DNA from: Carallia brachiata
Lineage: Eukaryota; Streptophyta; Magnoliopsida; Malpighiales; Rhizophoraceae
Reading direction: 5' to 3'
Length of the DNA stretch: 64,000 nt
Assembly: GCA_021464245.1 (NCBI GenBank)
Contig: JADCRB010000068.1
Span: 1,439,297-1,503,296, forward strand
Shown: in pieces, positions 1 to 11,685 of the stretch
Layout: each line of letters opens with the position of its first letter
Numbering within the stretch: the first letter of the stretch is position 1
Made by a program: the position numbers and the translations under genes
Notes under the pieces: model-generated
Database searches by the model: none
Seen by the model: the letters and a program-made list of their open reading frames with translations, nothing else
Told to the model about the DNA's origin: nothing

Positions 1-320
1 ACCTAGGATGTGTTGCATTTTGAGTAATCCTATTCCTAACAAGTTGGATGCACTTGTGAAACAAATCTTCTTATTTCCATTGTGGCGGTACTATCTTTCA
101 ATCTAGAGTTTGTTATATTTGCTTAGAATCTGAAACCTTGCCCATCCACCCCACCTTTAATCCCCTTTGAAAGAAGTAATTAATGCACTGTCAAAATTAG
201 ATTTATCTCATTCACGCTGCAATTCTAGCATGGGCCATAGATGGCTTCTCTCCCCCACCCCTTCTTCTTTTCATTTGTGTTTCCCCCGCACTAATTTGCT
301 TTTCCTTCGGTTTATTGCAG

Positions 321-1336
321 AAACTCTTGATCCAGAAGTGACATTTCTTAGTCTTTGCATCGTCTCTCCTGGTAGACCTGATATCGTCCTTTCTATCCCA
401 GTGGATGGAAAACCCAAGGGCTTATGGTTTACATTGAAAGAAGGAAGTCCTTATAGCCTGAAGTTTTCTTTCACTGTGAGAAATAACATTGTGTCTGGCC
501 TCAAGTACACCAACAGTGTCTGGAAATCTGGCATCAAGGGCAAGTGCTCTAACTCATGCCATATCTTATGCTTAAAAGGTTTGGATGTTGTACTTAACAA
601 GTAAATTTAATTTCAGTGGACAGCACAAAAGAGATGATTGGAACCTTCAGCCCTCAGCCAGAGCCTTACATACACATAATGCCAGAAGAAACTACCCCAT
701 CTGGCATTTTTGCTAGAGGATCATATTCAGCAAAATCCAAGGTCAGTTTCTATTTTTGCTTTTTTTAATTTGTTACAATAACTTTTTTTTTCTCCCAACC
801 TTGCCTTTTTTGTATCACACGATAAGTGTGGCTTCATCAAAATCAATCATTCACTTGGTGGACCAACTAAAGCCAATCATCCATTTCAATCACCATTCTC
901 ATGAACTATTATGCTCCACATAATTTCAAGACATGCTTTCAAAGGTGGCCACTTTGTTTCATCGTTCTGATATGTTACTGTAAGGGTATATTATGCTATC
1001 TAATAGACAAATATGATGTGGGACATTCACCAATTTGTCCACCTAAATTTTTTTAATCTGTTTTTATGCATAGAACATTTGGCCCCACAATTCTTTTTTA
1101 GGTCTATGATATCAGTGTCCTCAAATTTTGATGTAGACCAGACAATAATCTTTCAGAATTGGACAATATGTAAATGCTGCCGTTTCTTCTCTGGCTCAGA
1201 ATATCTCATTTAGTCCTCTTAACCATGTATTTTAATTTTCTTTTTAATTTCTCAGTTCCTTGATGATGATAACAAGTGCTACTTGGAGATCAAGTATACT
1301 TTCGACATCCGAAAAGACTGGGCTACCACTAAATGA
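321..1336 (+). CDS. Rho GDP-dissociation inhibitor (RhoGDI), 3' part of gene
   Basis: Exons 321-539, 617-741 and 1256-1336 (stop TGA 1334-1336) join in phase to give about 141 residues. They read as the immunoglobulin-like C-terminal domain of plant RhoGDI: SPGRPDIVLSIP, LKEGSPYSLKFSF, NNIVSGLKYTN, then GTFSPQPEPY, PSGIFARGSYSAKS and finally YLEIKYTFDIRKDW. RhoGDIs keep Rho/ROP GTPases soluble by masking the prenyl group and block GDP release. In plants they focus ROP activity at the site of root-hair or tip growth. The flexible N-terminal arm that contacts the switch regions lies left of the window. No open frame reaches position 1, so an intron occupies 1-320. The first visible intron (540-616) starts with GC rather than GT. 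The remaining ones are GT-AG. An AATAAA lies at 1506-1511 in the 3' UTR. Family assignment is secure; the paralogue is not. Confidence 0.93.
540..616 (+). other. GC-AG intron in RhoGDI
   Basis: Exon ends ATCAAGG, followed by GCAAGTGC, and the acceptor is TTTCAG at 611-616. Only this donor keeps the frame (GIK, then VDSTKEMIG). The GC donor has the otherwise strong AG|GCAAGT context typical of GC-AG introns. Confidence 0.85.
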
Positions 1337-4300
1337 ACAACTCTGAAGCAAGCTGCTACATCTTCTTATTTAATTAACATTCCACTTGTGCTGCTTAGAT
1401 TGACATTCTGTTTAGTAGCCTTCCACAGTTATCGTAGCCACTAATTCAGGCCCGTGGCCGGTTACCAGAGCAATGAAGATGGAGATTCAATTGGTAGTGG
1501 TCATCAATAAATGAAGAGCTTGGCCTTTTTTCTCTAGCTATGTCTTTCTCTTTCAATTCCAGCCAAAGTGAAGTTTCCCAGTTGCTCAAGGGCAGCTTGG
1601 GCTCCATTTCCTTAAATGTAAAAAAAATGCTATAGTGCTAATGTTAAAGATGTATTAGGTCGCAGTGTGGGCAAATGATTGCACTTGTTTGAGCTGTGAT
1701 TGCCTTAATTCGAATTCTGTCCCCTTGTTTTTTTTTTTTCTTTAAATCTCTGTTTCCTGCTATGTTCGGTGATTGTTTTCATTTTTTCTTGATATTCCAC
1801 AATCTTTCCTCTTTTTTTTTTGGTTTACATGGAGGGCTAAGGCAGAAGGTAAAATAGAGTTCTAACTAGGTACTACTCGAGGCCATGCTATCCCGATATT
1901 ATCTTGGTATAAGTGGGACATCACTCTGATGGAGGATCATGAAAGACGTGTAATTTTCTAAATAATTTAACTGCATAATTTGCCAATTAGTCTGCACTTG
2001 AATTGCCTTCCATGAAAATATGTGAAAATTGAATATTCTAGACACGATAAGTTAGATCATGGTAAACACCTATTAAGTTAACTGAGGGGTGTAATGATGA
2101 GGCCCTCTTCTGCAATAGATCTAAGGCTAATTGAGAATCTATCTCCTCCAAAACCTTGCGAAAGTCATATGTCCATAATAGATTCAAGCCCGATAAGATA
2201 CCCTAAAATTCAGCTGCTAGAGATGAACATATGCTCCCATTTTTGGGCAAGCACCAAAATCTTTCCTCTTTTTCATGATCAATAGGTTGTCTTCCTTTCT
2301 ATGTACGATGTGTACTTAATCAATTTTGTGATCTGAGACCAAAGTAGGATTATTGAATCCATGGTGGTTGATAAGGACAAGCCAAGCCCAAGACTTATGG
2401 GCCAAGGCCTAAATAATATAATATAGAAAAGGGCATGTGGTAGGAGCTCATCCAAGAACCCGCAGCGAGTCTTGCAAGACACCTCAATAACGAAGAATGC
2501 ACATTCTCTAATTTCACCTCTCTTGCCCAATAGAATTCACCAAACTTCTTATAAATATTTCGAGGAACATCATTCTCAAGTAATGGCCTCATATTCTCTA
2601 GATTCTTTAATTCCTCATCCATCTTATACTCAATTAATTTAAGTATTAAAGTACTAACGCCGAATATTACTCCGATATTCCATAACTTTCCTTTGTCATG
2701 TAAGTCACAAAGTTCAGCCCAGTATTCTCCTCCTTACATCACTCAGCCCACCGCTGTTACCGGGGATCTAACTCAATCTGTGGTCTAATAATCGTGTAGC
2801 GGATCACATTTGATGTCGATGACAATCAGCCAATAGCGAACAGTCGGACCATCTTGCTACCAGATACAAGCTAGCGAAGTCCTGGACATGTGGGCTGTGC
2901 AAGCAAGATTTTGAGCAATTGACGATGACCGGGCTCCTGTTTCTGGGCTGAGAGCAATTGGGGCTCCACCTTTTCAGAAGGTTTACGTAAAATGCATCTC
3001 CCTCTTGCAAGCGTACGCTCTCTCAGACAATTGATTTTGGTGCTAGTGGACATTTTTCGTGACACACCGTCTCAGTTTCCCCAATCATACGCAAATCCAT
3101 GGGGTGTGAACTCATATTTTAAAATGTGAAAAATCTCGTAGAAAGCTTTTTTTTTATTATTTTTTATTTTGAAAGTTTGCGTTTTCTTAACTAATACAGA
3201 GACATGAGACGGGAAAATTGGATCAACATTGCAATTGGATTGAGAATTGTAAAAAGGCTATTGAAACATTGGAAAGATTCGACTGCTAAACATATCAAAT
3301 TTACAGGAAAAGAAAACTGTTGTGCTTGACAATAACCTTTCATCTACCTACCCACACTCTTTAGCTTGTTCTTGGACACTGACGTATATAATGACTTTGA
3401 CTTCACATCAATATTTAAACAACCCCTCGAGACTCCAATTCTTCTGTCACATTTTTTCACCAATTCTCTAAGATTTCTTCTGCCATTACTTCTAGAAAAG
3501 AAATTCTGTTGATGGGTGGCACGTAACTTCAGGGTACCCGTTTATAATTGTTGTTGCATTAATTAAGTTCTTAAACACCTTGCTTAACTAACCTACAGAT
3601 ACCTTCATAAGAAAAGCGTGCATTAATTGAGCTTTACTTACGGTGGCATTGATAATTTAAGCCAAGACTAGTGCTAAAGTCCTAATCCTAGCTAACCGAC
3701 GTGTCGATCTCGAAAATTGCCACGGAACAAATTTTTCAATGGGCAATGGGAAATGAAAAATACAACCATCCAACATCAGTGTTAATTAAAGTGAATAAAA
3801 ATAATAAGCACTTACAAGAAAAGAAATTGTATCAATGTTAGTTACCATTTAGTGTCTTTTAGAATATTCTGTAGATTCTTTCAATAATATAAAAGCCCTC
3901 AAACATGTAATGCATATAAAGTGGCAATCAGAATTATTGAAAAAAAGACTTACAAGAAAATTGGCAGAAAACAGCATGAATAAGGTCAGGTTAAGTAAGC
4001 AAACAAATCACGGATGAGCTTTTGACTGGGTGATATTAGCGTAGTTTCCCAATTCTTGGTTAGAAGTCAGAAGCAGGATTATGCACATAATGGCACAAAT
4101 GATTAACGTAAACCCACCAGTAATAGATGGTCTATTTCACAATCCCATTCCTTACAATCTTTACAACGCGAAGAATAGGCTGGAATTGATGTGAAAAAAA
4201 AAGAAAGAAAAACACGGCTACGAAGAATTTTATTTGAAAATTTTATTTAAAAGTAACAATACTTTCATTTTTTATAATGACACATTCATTTTTTATAATT

Positions 4301-4480
4301 AAAAAACGTTTTTATGTATTTTTATTTTTCATTGTAAAAAATATAACAGTAGTTAAAAATTTTAGACTTAGATCATATTTGGGTAAAACTCTTTGATTCT
4401 CTTGTACTGTAATATTTCTGGTTCCGAATATTTGGAATCCCACATTAGCACCCAAAACTTGGACACTTGCGAGTGTGATA
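1337..4480. other. Intergenic region between RhoGDI and FLA gene
   Basis: The first ~350 bases are RhoGDI 3' UTR. Most of the rest is AT-rich without coding signal. An island at about 2350-3075 has higher GC and short minus-strand open stretches (one 75 codons at 2395-2622, one 64 codons at 2871-3065) that I cannot match to any family. It may be a decayed transposable element, but no terminal repeats were seen. Nothing else is supported. Confidence 0.4.
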
Positions 4481-4582
4481 AATACATATCATGCCGATTG
4501 CTGATGATGGGGATGGAGCAGTGCCTCCTGACTGCAAGGTTGGTGGGTTGAAATTTGATTAAGAAAGGCCACCCTACGCAGG

Positions 4583-4616
4583 GCCTCGCTTGAAGAGACT
4601 TCCAACAAAGCGAGGT
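4583..4616 (+). repeat. Small hairpin followed by T run
   Basis: CCTCGCTT and AAGCGAGG form an 8-bp stem around a ~16-base loop, followed by a run of T. It lies about 150 bases upstream of the FLA TATA box. It resembles a bacterial terminator in shape only; in a plant promoter no role can be assigned. Confidence 0.35.
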
Positions 4617-4763
4617 TTTTTGTTCTTTTGTCCTTCAAGAAAGAAGCATCCAAGTTTGGAAAGTGAGACCATTCAATCCCACATGCCATGCCACATTTAC
4701 ACGCCTTTACATAAATCTACTGCACCAGCACCACAAATTAGTGGACCTGGTAACAAACCTATC

Positions 4764-4771
4764 TTTATATA
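4764..4771 (+). promoter_or_regulatory. TATA box of the FLA7-like gene
   Basis: TTTATATA followed by a CT-rich stretch suited to transcription start near 4795. The coding start is ~900 bases downstream, and a good acceptor (TTTTGCAG, ending 5614) stands 53 bases before the ATG. I therefore infer a long 5' UTR intron, a common arrangement in strongly expressed plant cell-wall genes. Confidence 0.5.
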
Positions 4772-5667
4772 GTCTCTCAACTCTCATTTGTCATTTCATA
4801 TCGTTCCCTACTGCATTGGCGCTGGCAATGTGGCATTGCCCACCAACTCCTCCCTCATTCTTGCTTTTGTGAGGCGAGTGTGTATTTCTATCTTCCCTCT
4901 CATTGGCCTCTTCTCTTTTGGTTTTTGCTTTTCAGGTCCTAATGTGAAATTTTATTTTTGTCTTCGATCCCAGTGAGCATTCCCTTTTCTTTTCCTGTGT
5001 GGCTTTGGCTTTCTTATTTTTTTACTTTTATATTTCTGGGGCGACAAAGACCTTGTTTTGACTTGCTTTTACTAACTTCTAGTTAGAAAAATTGAAAAGA
5101 CGTATTCACATTTTAGTGAGACTTGTGATCTGGGTTCTGAAAAAGGCTTATAATCTTCTTTAGGTTTAGCAGCTTACGTAAGATTTTTCTCTTGTGAACT
5201 GTAATTCTAAGTGCTGTAGTCTTGAGTTCATGTCCTCTAGATTTTCAGTACCGTCTGCCATTAAATTACATCTTTATTTTTGCATGTTCTCTTATAAGTA
5301 TGATTCACTTATCAGACTATTGAGCATCTTTTATGCGCAGAACACAAAAAGTTTGTGTCTTTTGATATTCATTCTGAACTTCTGGCAGCGGACCTGAGCA
5401 AGATCTGTGTTTTTGTCGGAAGTAAAAGTCATTGCGTTCTGCATTTCTTTGGTCTTTAAGTTAAATCGATGATTTGGATTTGTGGATTCGGTTATGTTGT
5501 TTGGATTTGTTAAGACACTAATTTCTCTGTTTTTTTTTTGCAATTACTTGGTGTACTCTCAATTCTCAATAATTAGGGTGGATTGTAATCATTAAGGAGA
5601 TTGAACTTTTGCAGGAATTTGGAGAGTGGTGGAAGTATTCAGGGCGACAAAGAATTTTGTGGGAGCA

Positions 5668-6447
5668 ATGGAGTTCTCCATGATTTGTTTGCTTAGTAGT
5701 ACACTTCTAATCTTGTTATCTCCACCTGCATTTGCTCAGACTGCTAGTCCTCCAGCACCAAGCCCAACTCCGTCTCCTGCGCCAGCACCAGCCCCTGCTT
5801 ATGTAAATCTCACCCACTTGCTTTCAGTTGCTGGCCCATTTGACACATTCCTCAACTACCTTATATCCACCAAAGTCATTGACACCTTCCAAAACCAAGC
5901 CAATAATACCGAGGAAGGTGTCACCATTTTTGTTCCAACAAATAAAGCCTTCTCATCTCTTAAGAATCCTTCTATATCAAACCTCACTCAAGATCAACTC
6001 AAGCAACTCCTGCTCTTCCATGCCTTGCCGCATTATTACTCTCTGGCCGAGTTCAAGAACCTTAGTCAAGTGGGACCGGTTAGCACATTTGCCGGTGCTG
6101 GCCTATTTGCTTTGAATTTCACAGATGTCTCTGGAACCGTGCACTTAGATTCAGGATGGTCTAAAACCAAAATCAGCAGCAGTGTGGATTCAACCGATCC
6201 TGTTGCAGTTTATCAAGTTGAAAAGGTCCTTCTGCCAGAGGCAATCTTCGGTACTGATATACCTCCAACTGCAGCTCCAGCACCAGCCCCTGAAATTAGC
6301 CCTGCTGCTGATAGTCCAGCAACAGACAAAACCTCGAAGACGCCAACTCCAGGGAGTTCCTTTCCAAACTCTTCTCCTAGGATCACGTTGGGTATTTTAA
6401 GTCAACTAGCTTTAGTTGTTTCAGGTGCGCTGGTGTTGTTCTTGTAA
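5668..6447 (+). CDS. FLA7: Fasciclin-like arabinogalactan protein, FLA7 type
   Basis: Intronless frame of 259 residues. Residues 1-24 are a signal peptide (ends AFAQ). Residues 25-44 are an Ala/Pro/Ser arabinogalactan glycomodule (PAPSPTPSPAPAPAPA). Residues about 46-195 are one FAS1 domain with the H1 motif (VTIFVPTNKAF, 85-95), the YH-type motif (FHALPHYY, 117-124) and the H2 motif (DPVAVYQVEKVLLP, 177-190). A second AP-rich stretch follows (203-215), and a hydrophobic tail (240-259) fits a GPI-anchor signal. N-glycosylation sequons occur at N47, N79, N105, N131 and N150. The ATG at 5668 is chosen over one at 5626, 14 codons upstream, because only 5668 puts the hydrophobic core at the N-terminus. 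The protein should sit on the outer plasma membrane or cell wall and act in adhesion and wall assembly. Length and architecture match single-FAS1 FLAs. Confidence 0.95.
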   Translation: MEFSMICLLSSTLLILLSPPAFAQTASPPAPSPTPSPAPAPAPAYVNLTHLLSVAGPFDTFLNYLISTKVIDTFQNQANNTEEGVTIFVPTNKAFSSLKNPSISNLTQDQLKQLLLFHALPHYYSLAEFKNLSQVGPVSTFAGAGLFALNFTDVSGTVHLDSGWSKTKISSSVDSTDPVAVYQVEKVLLPEAIFGTDIPPTAAPAPAPEISPAADSPATDKTSKTPTPGSSFPNSSPRITLGILSQLALVVSGALVLFL

Positions 6448-7916
6448 GGGAGGATTTCATTATAAGTGATGGGTCTTGAACTTAAGTTAAGAGGGTATAT
6501 TGTTCATATGTTTTATTTTGACAATATTTTTGATTAAATATATCATTGATCTTGTGAGATTGAATATGGATTTTGCTGTAATCTCTATCATTGTTGTCTG
6601 CTTAGATAAATTTTCACTTCGTCTGCTTTCGTTTTAACTTATCATACCCTTGGATTCAATCCTTATCTAATTCCTAAAGACAGATCCCCAAAAACTTGAT
6701 ATGGTGAGAGAGGTCCAGAATACAAAACATATATTAAATTTTAATGTGTCCCCTCATGTCAAAGTCCGTTGGACAAAAAGCATGAACGGAGGACAGGTCC
6801 GTTAGATCTATGAATTCACAATTAAATGTGTGAGGATAATAGAATTAGGACACAAGATCACCTGATGATAAATTTTTTATATCATGTGAAAGAATCAATT
6901 CGGCCAAAAGGTTAAACTGTTAAAAAAGACTTAAGATCATAAATTAAATTTAAATAATTAAAAGAACAATCACTCTGGATGTATGAGACATGCATGCATA
7001 CCTTAGCTTACAAGGAAAAGAAATTTTTGGTGGCGAAGTGGCCCCAAATTGGACTAGCAATCATGTCGTGTATGCAAGCTTAATTGTGAGATGGATAAGA
7101 GATGCCAACCAAGAATTCAAAATCCTTGGCTTCTTTACATTGTTAGTTATATGTGTAACGTAATGTAGCTTTCACATTATTAAGGAGATTGTTACCTTAA
7201 CTCGCACCGTTTTGTTATGTGACTTTGGTCCATTTTAAAAAGGCAGCAAAAGCTAAGTATAAATAGACGCAAGCAAATTCCACCTTCTCGCAACAAAATA
7301 GATTGCTTACCATGAAAGGAGAAGATGACCCTCAAGAAGAAACAGGAAAATGACGGGTTGGATGTATGGCACCCAGTATCGCCTTGCACAGCCATCAAGA
7401 AAGCCCAGCTCCCTTTCCTATTTTTGAAGTGGTAAATAGCCCATTCATCAGCATAGCATAAAGAAATAGAAAATAACCATGCCCAAATTAGCTTCTACTG
7501 AGATCCGTTCGTAGTAAGTAGTGCCTTAAGTCTAGCTGCTTGAAGCTCAAATTTTGCACCAATGCTACAGTGGAGATCAGGTGTTGGCTTCTTCAATTCA
7601 ACTGGAAACCATGCCAGTAAAGTAGCAAAGTTCTTTTCCAATCAAAAAACCAAAAAGATGAGTAAAATAGCGAACAAGCAAATGCAGTTTACCTTGGCAG
7701 AGGAGATGGAGGAACTTACAATCACTGCATAGACTAGAATGTTGTCATTATAACTAAAAAGTAATATCAATCTAAATCATGCACATTTTCTTGGTTAGAA
7801 AACTGGCTCTCTTGAGTTGGCAACACAAGATCTCATTGAACTAAGACAGCTGCTTGATGTTGCTGTGCTCAAATTGCAAGAGGAAGTATAAATGGATACA
7901 GTAACCATGAAGAGCA

Positions 7917-8060
7917 AAACTGAAGGAAAAGTATCATGAGTTTCCATAGTATCATGAGTTTCCATTCCATTGCCAAAATCTGCAACAAAGAAGAGAAAGA
8001 AATTAATATAGTAACCAATAAGAGAAGGGTGGAAAGAGAGGAAAATAGAATTTGCATAAA
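7917..8060. repeat. Direct repeat copy 1 (pair with 9500-9625)
   Basis: Shares with the second copy the ordered blocks GAGTATC/GAGTTTCCATTCCATTGCC, AAAATCTGCAACAAAGA, GTAACCAATAAGA and ATTTGCAT, with about 80-85% identity by eye. Copy 1 carries an extra internal duplication of ATAGTATCATGAGTTTCC. Confidence 0.7.
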
Positions 8061-9499
8061 TGTGTGGCCCCCCACTAACAGTCTGTTCCAGTGAAGAAAG
8101 CTAAGTTACTCAAGAGTTGCTACATTGACTCTTTCCTCCATGCTCTCCTTTTTATCCACTATTGGCACAAAATAATGACCAAGTTGAATTTATCAATTGG
8201 CTTTGAGTTTGCAGTATAAACTTTATCTGAAGCAACGAAGTCCCGTGCTGTATCATTATGTTGCTGAAAAGACCAGTAGAAGCTGAAAATAACTGAGGAC
8301 ATAAGTAATTAAGTCATATCGCAATCCTTGCACTTGATTTTAGGATTAAAGTTCCTCATTTTTTCTGCGAATGACATTCACATCCAATGGGTATCATCAA
8401 ACAGTGAAGGAACAGAAACAACGTTAAAGAAGGGCTGAAAAAATCAGTAACACTACCATTGAGTCTCCAGGGCTGAATAAAACTTCTTTATCCATTCTTT
8501 GTTATGAACACTGTCCAACATTGAAGTGGGGGTTTGAAAGCAATTCACAGTTGTGGTGTTCTGTTATGGGTTGCCTGAAATATCTGAATGGTACCCTGTA
8601 ACACTTGAAATGCTGCATCGACAAAGCTTTCTTGCACATGAGATTTTGTTGATGGTCAATCAATCACTGAGTCATGAATATTGTGGTCGACATTCAAATC
8701 ATGTCTAACTTTCGGAAAATGACTTAATTAAAAAATTAGAAACTCGTGAAGTAATTTATGTGAATGACACAATCAAAAAATAATCAGCTTCCACGACACA
8801 TACCTGTAGCCGGAACAGCTGCAACACTAACTATGGCAGCAAGTGAGATACACTGTATATAAATCATGACAACCTGTGGAGATTTCATTGCGTCAACCAA
8901 TAAACCAACGTCAACTTTTACAGCAAAATGAACTACAATTGGACAAAAAAGTGGTAACATTTCCAGTCCAAAATCTTCGAAGTAGCAAAGGAAAAAAGGG
9001 GAATATAACAAGTTAGTCTAATACTCACGGAAATTCATGCTCCCACACCAACTAAAATCAGAAGCAAGCCTGCTGGAAAAGACAAGATCATTCGTTCATG
9101 AGAGGAAATCTACTTTAAAATGATCTGATTATTTAGTGGACAAACATTTGTACTGCCGCTCAGCACAAACCTGGGAGTCCACTCTGCACAGAATCTTTGT
9201 AACCTCTGTAAAGCCAACAAGAAGCATAAAATTCTAATAAATGTTCACAATATTTTTTTTAAAAACTCCTTTTAAACAATAGTTAATGTATCCCATGCAT
9301 GGATGTACCCTATCTAAAATAGAAATATTAAGATGGATGTATCCACTTGACTCAAGGAAACTCAAGAAATCCATAAAACAATAAACTTTCACAAAACGTT
9401 CCAAATATAACAATGAAGCACAGTAATTAGTTTTTAACATTAATACACAGAGATAACCCCTACAGAATTAAAGATAAATCTTTGGCAATCAAAGAAGAG

Positions 9500-9625
9500 A
9501 AAGATTGAAGGATGAGTATCATGAGTATCCATTCCATTGCCAAAATCTACAACAAAGAGAAAGAAATGGATAGAGTAACCAATAAGAAAAAGGTGCAAAA
9601 AGAGAAAAATGTAATTTGCATTAAT
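9500..9625. repeat. Direct repeat copy 2 (pair with 7917-8060)
   Basis: Same-orientation, diverged copy of the block at 7917-8060, lying about 170 bases left of Copia element 1. Either a local duplication or two members of an unrecognised dispersed repeat. Confidence 0.7.
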
Positions 9626-9791
9626 TAATTACTTGCCCATAACAAGTATTATTGTTGCATAACTCATTGTAATGAGGATTGTGCTATTAAAATGCCCTTG
9701 CCCATACCTATAGCTCTTGATTTGTTAAATTAAAAATTTTTGTTAGCAGCTTTTACCATAACTAGCAGGTTTTACCGTCACAAGACCTTTC

Positions 9792-10275
9792 TGAAAGTGC
9801 AAACTGAACTTCAAAGGTTCAAAGAACATAAGAAGAAGAACAGAAAATGCAGAAAAAAGAAAACACAGCAGAGAACCTTTTTTGGAGCTAGAAAAAACCA
9901 CTACACCTTCATCTGTATATGAAAACCCATTTAAAGGGTCATAGTACAAAAGTAGATACAGCAATGATACAAAAGAGCATGCACACCATGCTTAAAAAGC
10001 TACCTAACAAGGCATTGTCTTTCACAAATTCAGAAAAGTGGACTGACAAGAATCCACTAACAAAAGTATGCTTCTAGTAGCAGCTAAAACTTTTCAAAGT
10101 ACAAAAAAAGATCATTAGTTGGTAGCTTGAACTAAAACACATTCCAAGCTTAACCAAAAACAACAAAAAAATACATTGCTTGCTGCTGAAGTTGCTGGTC
10201 TGCTGTCACTGCACTTCAGCTCTGACTTTTCAGCATAAAAGGAAGCTTGAACATGCAAGAAGCTAGGCTTCAACA
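9792..10275 (-). repeat. 3' LTR of Copia element 1
   Basis: 484 bp, TG...CA ends. Relative to the 5' LTR it lacks a 6-base A-rich unit and has two insertions (3 and 1 bases); no substitutions were seen on reading both copies through. Confidence 0.96.
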
Positions 10276-11685
10276 CTCCTCCTTAGCTTCTTGGATGTTC
10301 AGTCCCAAATCACTCCTTAACTTCTCAAATCTAATCCTTGACAAGGACTTGGTCATAATGTCTGCAAGCTGCAAATTAGAATTACAATGGAGCAGAATAA
10401 CTTCACCTTCCTGCTGAGCCTCTCTCAAAAAATGATATTTGATCTTAATATGCTTTGTTCTCCCATGAAAAATGGGGTTTTTAGAGATGGCAATTGCAGA
10501 TTTGTTATCCACAAAAATCTCAGTAGGCATATCTTGAGGGCATTTCAAATCAGCTAACACCTTCCTGAGCCAAATCGCTTGATTCACAGCCTCAGCAGTT
10601 GACTGAGCTACTGTAGCTTGTTTTTTTGAACTCCAAGTGACCAATGCAGAACCAAGGAAGAAAGCTTGACCAGAAGTGCTCTTCAAGTCATCAACAGATC
10701 CTCCCCAGTCACTATCTGAGTACCCTTTCAGAATTAAATCTCCCTTTCTGCAGTACTTCAACCCATAATTTATAGTGCCCTTAATATACTTGAGCACTCT
10801 TTTAGCAGCTTGAAAATGTAGCTCACTGGGATTCTGCATAAACCTTGAAAGCAAACTGGTAGCAAACATGATATCTGGTCTGGTTGCAGTTAGGTACAGT
10901 AGACAACCAATCAAACTTCTGTAAATGGTTGCATCTGTTCTACTGGTTCCATCATCTTTTCTGAGTTTCTCATTTAACATAAGAGGTGTAGAAACAGACT
11001 TGCAATCCTTCAATTTGAATTTCTTCAATACTTCTTTTGCATATTTCACTTGGCTGAGAAAGATAGCCTCCTGACCTTGTGAGATCTGCATTCCCAAGAA
11101 GAATGACATAAAACCTAGGTCAGTCATTTCAAAATCCTTTTTCATATTGGTCTTCAATTCCTCAACCAAGCTATTGTTGCTTCCAGTTATCAATAAATCA
11201 TCTACATAGACTGCAATGATTATCAAATCAGCAAGTGCAGTCTTTACATAGAGGGTAGCTTCACTGCCGCTTCTTACAAAACCCTGCTGTATGAGATGCT
11301 CATCAAGTCTGCTGTACCAAGCTCTTGGGGCCTGCTTTAAACCATATAAAGCTCTCTGCAGTAAATACACTTTGTCTTCTTGTCCCTCTTTTACAAAGCC
11401 TTCAGGCTGTTCAACATATATTTCCTCTTGTAACTGACCATTTAAAAATGCTGATCTCACATCAAGCTGGAAAACATTCCAATTCTTTTGTGCTGCAAAT
11501 GCAAGAAGAAGCCTGATAGTGTCCAGTCTACTGACAGGCGCAAAAGTCTCCATGTAGTCCACACCAAACTCCTGTGAATATCCCTTCACAACTAGTCTAG
11601 CCTTTTGCTATTCAGTGAACCATCTGCATTGAGCTTTGACTTATAGACCCACTTTATACCAATCACTTGCCTGTGAATTGGTCTT
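10270..11685 (-). pseudogene. Copia element 1 reverse transcriptase-RNase H segment
   Basis: A short open stretch (11685-11612, HRQVIGIKWVYKSKLNADGS) is followed by another frameshift near 11607-11612, then a 439-codon frame. The RT domain shows KGYSQEFGVDYMETFAPV, DVRSAFLNGQLQEEIYVEQP, LYGLKQAPRAWY and the catalytic YVDDLLITG. The RNase H domain shows GYSDSDWGGSVDDLKSTSG and VDNKSAIAISKNPIFHGRTKHI. The segment that should follow VAQSTAEA is shortened: STAEA runs straight into VNQAIWLR, removing about eight codons including the conserved AEY. The stop codon lies inside the 3' LTR, six bases past its first base. Confidence 0.93.

Larger units (their letters stand above)
6448..9786. other. Region between FLA7 and Copia element 1, no firm gene
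   Basis: The FLA 3' UTR occupies the first ~150 bases. The remainder has many short minus-strand open stretches. One at 8784-9011 encodes a hydrophobic segment (CISLAAIVSVAAVP and neighbours) that ends at a possible splice donor, but no family was recognised and continuity fails. A diverged direct repeat pair (about 7917-8060 and 9500-9625) lies here. A fragmentary membrane-protein pseudogene on the minus strand is possible but unproven. Confidence 0.3.

Noticed and set aside
4583..4616. Rho-independent terminator
   Set aside because: Shape fits, but this is plant nuclear DNA where such terminators have no role; kept only as a hairpin.
8784..9011. Cation/H+ exchanger-like membrane segment
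   Set aside because: One hydrophobic stretch weakly recalls CHX transporters, but no second conserved block could be found in order; too weak to call.
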